Source: JAKFDI01 sp044508835 (GTDB lineage: Bacteria; Pseudomonadota; Gammaproteobacteria; Burkholderiales; Burkholderiaceae_C). From it: DNA of 64,000 bases. Positions 60,124 to 64,000 of this stretch are shown piece after piece (within the stretch, counting starts at the first letter, position 1; every line of letters starts with the position of its first letter). The DNA lies in assembly GCA_044508835.1 (NCBI GenBank), contig JBIQHD010000017.1, positions 34,495 to 98,494 on the forward strand, read 5' to 3'. The notes beneath the pieces were generated by a model. The model was given only the letters and a program-made list of their open reading frames with translations, was not told where the DNA came from and did no database searches. A program made the position numbers and the translations under genes.

Positions 60124-62307
60124 ATGATCTGGCGATTCGCCCATCGATGGCTGGGCCTGGTGGCGGGCACGCTCGCGCTGGTGCTGGGCATCACCGGCAC
60201 GCTGCTGGCGCTCGATCCGTTGCGCAACGCCATCCAGGCAGCCCCCACTGAGCCTGACATGCCGGTGGCCACTCTGGTGCAACGTGTACAGGCGACTGTC
60301 CCGGGAGCGGAGGAAATCCGCCGCCAGCCTTCCGGCGCCATCGTGGTGTATGCCTTCGAGGACGGGCAAGCTCGCGCGTTGCGCGTCGCCCCCGCAGACG
60401 GCCGGGTGCTGGGCAGCTACCAGCCCTCGCTCTTGCCGCGCTGGGTGAAGAACCTGCATCGTGCGCTGTTGCTGGACGATCCTGGGCGCGTCGTTGCGGC
60501 GGTGGTGGCGCTGGCCATGTTGGCGCTGTCGGTCTCGGGCCTGGTGCTGCTGCTGCGCCGCATGGGCGGCTGGCGACGCCTGGCAGGCCCGGTGCGCGGC
60601 ACACTGGCGCAGCGCCTGCACGTGCTGGCCGGGCGGGTGGTGCTGGCGGTCCTGGCCCTGTCGGCGGCCGCCGCGCTCTACATGAGCGCAGCCACCTTCA
60701 GCCTGGTGCAGCTCGATGCTGACGCGGAACCCGAGGTCGCATCCGCCCCCAACGGTCAGGCATCGCTACCGGCGGGTCAGTTGCCGCTGCTGCAAGACCT
60801 GCGCGTGCAAGACCTGCGCAAGCTGAACGTGCCCGCGGCCGACGACCCGCAGGACATCTGGAGCATCGTCACCGTCCAGGGCCAAGGCTGGGTGGATCGC
60901 TACAGCGGTCAGACCCTGGCCTGGCATGACACCACAACGGCGCAGCGCGTACACGACTGGGCGCTGCTGCTGCACACGGGCGACGGTGCCTGGGCCTGGG
61001 CCGTGGTGCTGGGTGCCATGGGCGCGAGCATCCCACTGTTCTGGGTCACGGGCGTGCTGCTGTGGTGGCAGGCGCGTCGCAGCCGGCCCGCCATCGAGGG
61101 CAACAGCCCGCTGGCGCAGGCCGACAGCCTGATCTTCGTCGCCAGCGAAAGCGGCAGCACCTGGGGTTTCGCCCAGGCCCTGCACACCGCGCTGGCAGCC
61201 GCGGGCCACCGCGTGCACACCACGGCGCTGGAGCGCTGGCGCGTGCCGCCGACCGCGCGCCATGTCTACGTGCTGGCCGCCACCTATGGCGAAGGACAGG
61301 CGCCCGCCCATGCCGCACGAGCGCTCGACGTCATCGCGCACCAGCCCGTCACCAGCGCGCAGGTGGCGGTGCTGGGCTTTGGCGACCGGCAGTTCCCCGC
61401 CTTCTGCGCCTTTGCCGAAGCGCTGGATCAGGCCCTGCTTGCCCAAGGCTGGAAGCCGCTGCTGGCGCTGGAGCGCATTCACCAGCAGTCCGCGCAGGAG
61501 TTTGCCCGCTGGGGACAGTCGCTGGCACAAGCCCTGGGCCAGCCTCTGTCGCTCGCCTACCAGCCGCGCCTGCCGCGCACCGCGACACTCACGCTGGTGG
61601 CGCGGCAGGACTTCGTGGGGGGCGCCGGCGAGCCAGCGGCCATCCTGCGCTTTGCCTTGCCCGGCCGTGGCCTGCCGCGCTTCGTCGCCGGCGACCTGCT
61701 GGGCATCGTGCCACCGGGGGATCAACCGGTGCCGCGCTACTACTCGCTGGCCTCCGGCATGCGCGACGGCTTCGTGGAAATCTGCGTGCGCCGCATACCG
61801 GGCGGCGTTTGCTCCACCTACCTGCATGGCCTGCAACCCGGCGACCATGCGCAGGCTTTCATCCGTCCCAATCCGGGCTTCGCGCTGCACGGCTCGCGCC
61901 AGCCCGTGCTGCTGATCGGTGCGGGTACGGGCGTGGCGCCGCTGGCGGGCTTCATCCGGGGCAACGCGCGGCACCGGCCCATGCATCTGTACTACGGCGC
62001 ACGCGATCCGGCGCGGGATTTCTATTTCGGTGAGGACCTCCAGGGTTGGCAGGCCGAGGGCCGCCTGGTCGATCTGCACACCACGTTCTCGCGCACGCCG
62101 GACGGCGGCGGCTATGTGCAGGATGCCCTGCGCCGCGACGCCGCACGGGTGCGCGACCTGTTGGCGCGCGGCGCCATCGTGCGCGTGTGCGGCAGCCGTC
62201 CCATGGCGCAGGGGGTGGCGCAGGTGCTCGACGACATCCTGGGTGGGTTGGGGCTGAGCGTGGCCCGGCTCAAGCAGCGTGAACGCTATGCCGAAGACCT
62301 CTTCTGA
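60124..62307 (+). CDS. PepSY membrane protein fused to flavodoxin and FNR-type reductase
   Basis: 727 residues. The N-terminal part (1-320) holds a PepSY-associated membrane unit with about four helices (HRWLGLVAGTLALVLGITG) and periplasmic loops. A flavodoxin-like FMN domain (about 333-480; FVASESGSTWGFAQAL) and a ferredoxin-reductase-like part follow: FAD motif RYYSLASG near 537, NAD(P) motif LIGAGTGVAPLAGF near 599, and the tail ERYAEDLF. The protein could move electrons from cytoplasmic NAD(P)H across the inner membrane to periplasmic acceptors. It overlaps apbE. Confidence 0.92.
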   Translation: MIWRFAHRWLGLVAGTLALVLGITGTLLALDPLRNAIQAAPTEPDMPVATLVQRVQATVPGAEEIRRQPSGAIVVYAFEDGQARALRVAPADGRVLGSYQPSLLPRWVKNLHRALLLDDPGRVVAAVVALAMLALSVSGLVLLLRRMGGWRRLAGPVRGTLAQRLHVLAGRVVLAVLALSAAAALYMSAATFSLVQLDADAEPEVASAPNGQASLPAGQLPLLQDLRVQDLRKLNVPAADDPQDIWSIVTVQGQGWVDRYSGQTLAWHDTTTAQRVHDWALLLHTGDGAWAWAVVLGAMGASIPLFWVTGVLLWWQARRSRPAIEGNSPLAQADSLIFVASESGSTWGFAQALHTALAAAGHRVHTTALERWRVPPTARHVYVLAATYGEGQAPAHAARALDVIAHQPVTSAQVAVLGFGDRQFPAFCAFAEALDQALLAQGWKPLLALERIHQQSAQEFARWGQSLAQALGQPLSLAYQPRLPRTATLTLVARQDFVGGAGEPAAILRFALPGRGLPRFVAGDLLGIVPPGDQPVPRYYSLASGMRDGFVEICVRRIPGGVCSTYLHGLQPGDHAQAFIRPNPGFALHGSRQPVLLIGAGTGVAPLAGFIRGNARHRPMHLYYGARDPARDFYFGEDLQGWQAEGRLVDLHTTFSRTPDGGGYVQDALRRDAARVRDLLARGAIVRVCGSRPMAQGVAQVLDDILGGLGLSVARLKQRERYAEDLF

Positions 62308-63274
62308 ACTCCGGCGCCTGAACCTGCACGGCCCCACCATGGGCACGCGCTGGTCCGTCACCTGCGACGCCGAGCCGGGCGTGGACGCACCGGCCCTGCA
62401 ACAGGACCTGGCCGCCGCCGTGCTTCAGGTGGATGTACAGATGTCGCCCTGGCTGCCCGACAGCGACCTCAACCACCTCAACCGCGCATTACCGGGCACA
62501 TGGCTGACGCTGCCGCCCGAAATCCTGGAGGTGCTGGCCTGTGCGCTGGACATTGGCCGCCTGAGCCAGGGTGCGTTCGATCCGGCCGTGGGCGCGCTGG
62601 TCGATGCCTGGGGGTTTGGCGCGGCGCGCGATGAACCCGATGCGCCGGCGATCCGTGCTGCCGTGTCAGCCTCTCGCCCGCCCACGCATGAAGCGCTGGA
62701 GTTGGACCGCACCGCCGGCCGTGCGCGCAAGCACGCGCCGCTGCAACTGGACCTGTGCGGCATCGCCAAAGGCTACGCTGTGGACCGCATGGTCGACGCG
62801 CTGCGCCGGCACGGCGTACGCCACGCCTTGGCGGCGCTAGACGGCGAACTGCGCGCCGTGGGCGGCCAGCCCAGTGGCCAGCCCTGGGCTGTGGCCGTGG
62901 AGAGCCCACAGGCCGGGCGCCGTGCGGTGCACAGTGTGGTCGAGCTGCAGAACCTGGCCGTGGCCACCTCCGGTGACTACCGGCGCTATCTGGAGGTGGG
63001 CGGCGCACGCCTCTCGCACACCATGGATGCGCGCCGCGCCGCGCCCGTGCGCAACGATGTGGCCTCGGTCACGGTGCTGGCGTCGGCCTGCATGCACGCA
63101 GACGCCTGGGCCACGGCGTTACTGGTGGCCGGCCCCGATGAAGGGCTGGCGCTGGCGCAGCGCATGGGGCTGGAGGCGCTGTGGCTGCTGCGCCGCGACG
63201 GTGCGCTGGTGGAGATGGGGCTGGGACGGGTCGGCAATGCGCCTGTGCACGGACATGACGACGAGGGGCGTTGA
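62288..63274 (+). CDS. apbE: FAD:protein FMN transferase ApbE
   Basis: About 328 residues. ApbE motifs are present: GPTMGTRWSVT, FDPAVGALVDAWGFG, LDLCGIAKGYAVDRM, ATSGDYRRYLE and SHTMDARRAAPV. The enzyme attaches FMN to Thr or Ser of target proteins. It lacks an evident signal peptide or lipobox, unlike many periplasmic ApbE proteins. ATG 62288 is used; GTG 62279 is possible. It overlaps both neighbours. Confidence 0.92.
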   Translation: MPKTSSELRRLNLHGPTMGTRWSVTCDAEPGVDAPALQQDLAAAVLQVDVQMSPWLPDSDLNHLNRALPGTWLTLPPEILEVLACALDIGRLSQGAFDPAVGALVDAWGFGAARDEPDAPAIRAAVSASRPPTHEALELDRTAGRARKHAPLQLDLCGIAKGYAVDRMVDALRRHGVRHALAALDGELRAVGGQPSGQPWAVAVESPQAGRRAVHSVVELQNLAVATSGDYRRYLEVGGARLSHTMDARRAAPVRNDVASVTVLASACMHADAWATALLVAGPDEGLALAQRMGLEALWLLRRDGALVEMGLGRVGNAPVHGHDDEGR

Positions 63275-63792
63275 TGATGAGCACTTTGTCTGAGCATGCC
63301 GATCGCTTGCGCGCCATCATCGAATCGGCTGCGTACCGCCTCGCGTACGAGGACAATGATCTTCTCGCCCAGGACGATTTGCGTCCGCTGCGTCTCCAGC
63401 TCGAACTGCTCAAGCCCGAACGTGTCTTGCGTGAGCAAGGCGTGCGTTCGACCGTGGTGGTGTTTGGCAGTGCACGCGTAAGTGATGCTGTCACCGCACG
63501 CGACCGGCTCGCTGTGCTGGAGCAGCAAGCGGGCACCATGCCGGGGAATCCAACGTTTGGGCGGGACCTGACCTTGGCCCGTCGCCGCGTGGAACAGGCA
63601 CGCTATTACGAAGAGGCACAGCGCTTCGCCCAACTGATCTCTGCTCGTTTCCAGCAGGAGGGGCGGTGCGACTTCGTCGTCATCACCGGTGGCGGCCCCG
63701 GCATCATGGAAGCCGCCAATCGCGGTGCTTTCGATGCCGGGGCTCGCTCGATCGGCCTCAACATCACGTTGCCGCACGAACAGGCCCCGAAC
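63274..63792 (+). pseudogene. LOG-family (lysine decarboxylase-like) protein, truncated by IS
   Basis: About 173 native residues are left. They include STVVVFGSARVSD and the nucleotide-binding VITGGGPGIMEAANRGAF. The family's second signature, PGGFGTLDE, should follow 'LPHEQAPN' but is replaced by about 19 foreign residues from the mobile element, ending at 63,849. Intact LOG proteins hydrolyse nucleotide 5'-monophosphates of cytokinin type or related nucleotides. Start overlaps the apbE stop (TGATG). Confidence 0.88.
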
Positions 63793-64000
63793 TGTTGCCG
63801 CCGACTGAAATTTGACCCACCCGTGAGGGCCCTGCCGACCCAAATTTGACCCAGGTGTTCAACCTACCCTGCCCGAGATATCCACAGCTGGGCGGGGTTC
63901 GAGGAGTGATCACCATGGTGATGATTGGCAAGGTCTTGCGGATGCACCGTGAGCGTCCAGCCGCCCCATCTTGCTCAAGGCCTATAGGCGGCTGACGATG
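63793..64000 (+). mobile_element. Left end of an IS21-like element (partial)
   Basis: LOG homology stops at about 63,792. After it, AAATTTGACCCA occurs twice in the same direction (63,808-63,819 and 63,842-63,853), the multiple-terminal-repeat pattern of IS21-family ends. A frame starting at ATG 63915 (MVMIGKVLRMHRER) is placed like istA but meets a stop at 63,993, so it is broken or misread. The element continues beyond the window. Confidence 0.55.

Noticed and set aside
63915..63995. Intact istA gene of an IS21 element
   Set aside because: The frame stops after 26 codons and only the first dozen look plausible; kept only as weak evidence within the mobile-element entry.

Overview
The window is a roughly 70% GC stretch of a betaproteobacterial chromosome, most likely Burkholderiales of the Rubrivivax/Leptothrix/Piscinibacter kind. 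This rests on base composition, the dapA-bamC pair, RoxA, the ParE/ParC types and the alpha-E/ATP-grasp pair; no marker in the window fixes the genus. No rRNA, complete tRNA or CRISPR array was seen.

Positions 1-43,890 look like core chromosome. In order: the tail of a hemerythrin-like protein; an MscS channel and a lipoprotein gamma-glutamyltransferase; a tightly coupled stressosome operon (RsbR-, RsbS- and RsbT-like proteins, an RsbX/SpoIIE-like phosphatase and two hybrid histidine kinases, 3,607-9,596); an HDAC-like deacetylase; a MoxR / DUF58 / transglutaminase cluster and MltB; the alpha-E and circularly permuted ATP-grasp pair; comEC; ridA, dsbB and a YegP-family gene; parE, a GNAT gene and parC; an MFS carrier; a tiny membrane ORF with a methyltransferase; dapA-bamC-MBL; roxA and a small conserved gene; slyD; coaBC-dut; egtD; alaS; a Phd/PIN toxin-antitoxin pair with a palindromic operator; gabD; and a GGDEF-like protein with a decayed active site.

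At 43,891-43,907 there is a 17-bp copy of the 3' end of a tRNA-Gly gene, directly before an abrupt change in base composition and gene content. I read this as the attachment-site scar at the left edge of a genomic island that runs past the right end of the window. The island carries a LysR regulator; a polyhydroxyalkanoate (PHA) cassette (phaC, phasin, phaB) whose phaB is split by an IS407-group IS3 element with a perfect 4-bp target duplication; a divergent TetR gene with near-identical operator-like repeats in front of both phaC and tetR; a complete YbhGFSR-like ABC exporter plus outer-membrane factor; a DUF2892 protein and a beta-CASP hydrolase; and a redox cassette (PepSY protein, DUF2271 protein with a flavinylation-like motif, PepSY-flavodoxin-reductase fusion, ApbE). 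It ends with a LOG-family gene cut off by the end of an IS21-like element.

How the genes may work together: the stressosome operon would feed stress signals into phospho-signalling through two kinases rather than an adjacent sigma factor. The island's TetR protein probably represses both the PHA genes and its own exporter operon. The ApbE, DUF2271 and flavoreductase genes look like one device moving electrons from cytoplasmic NAD(P)H to an envelope flavoprotein.
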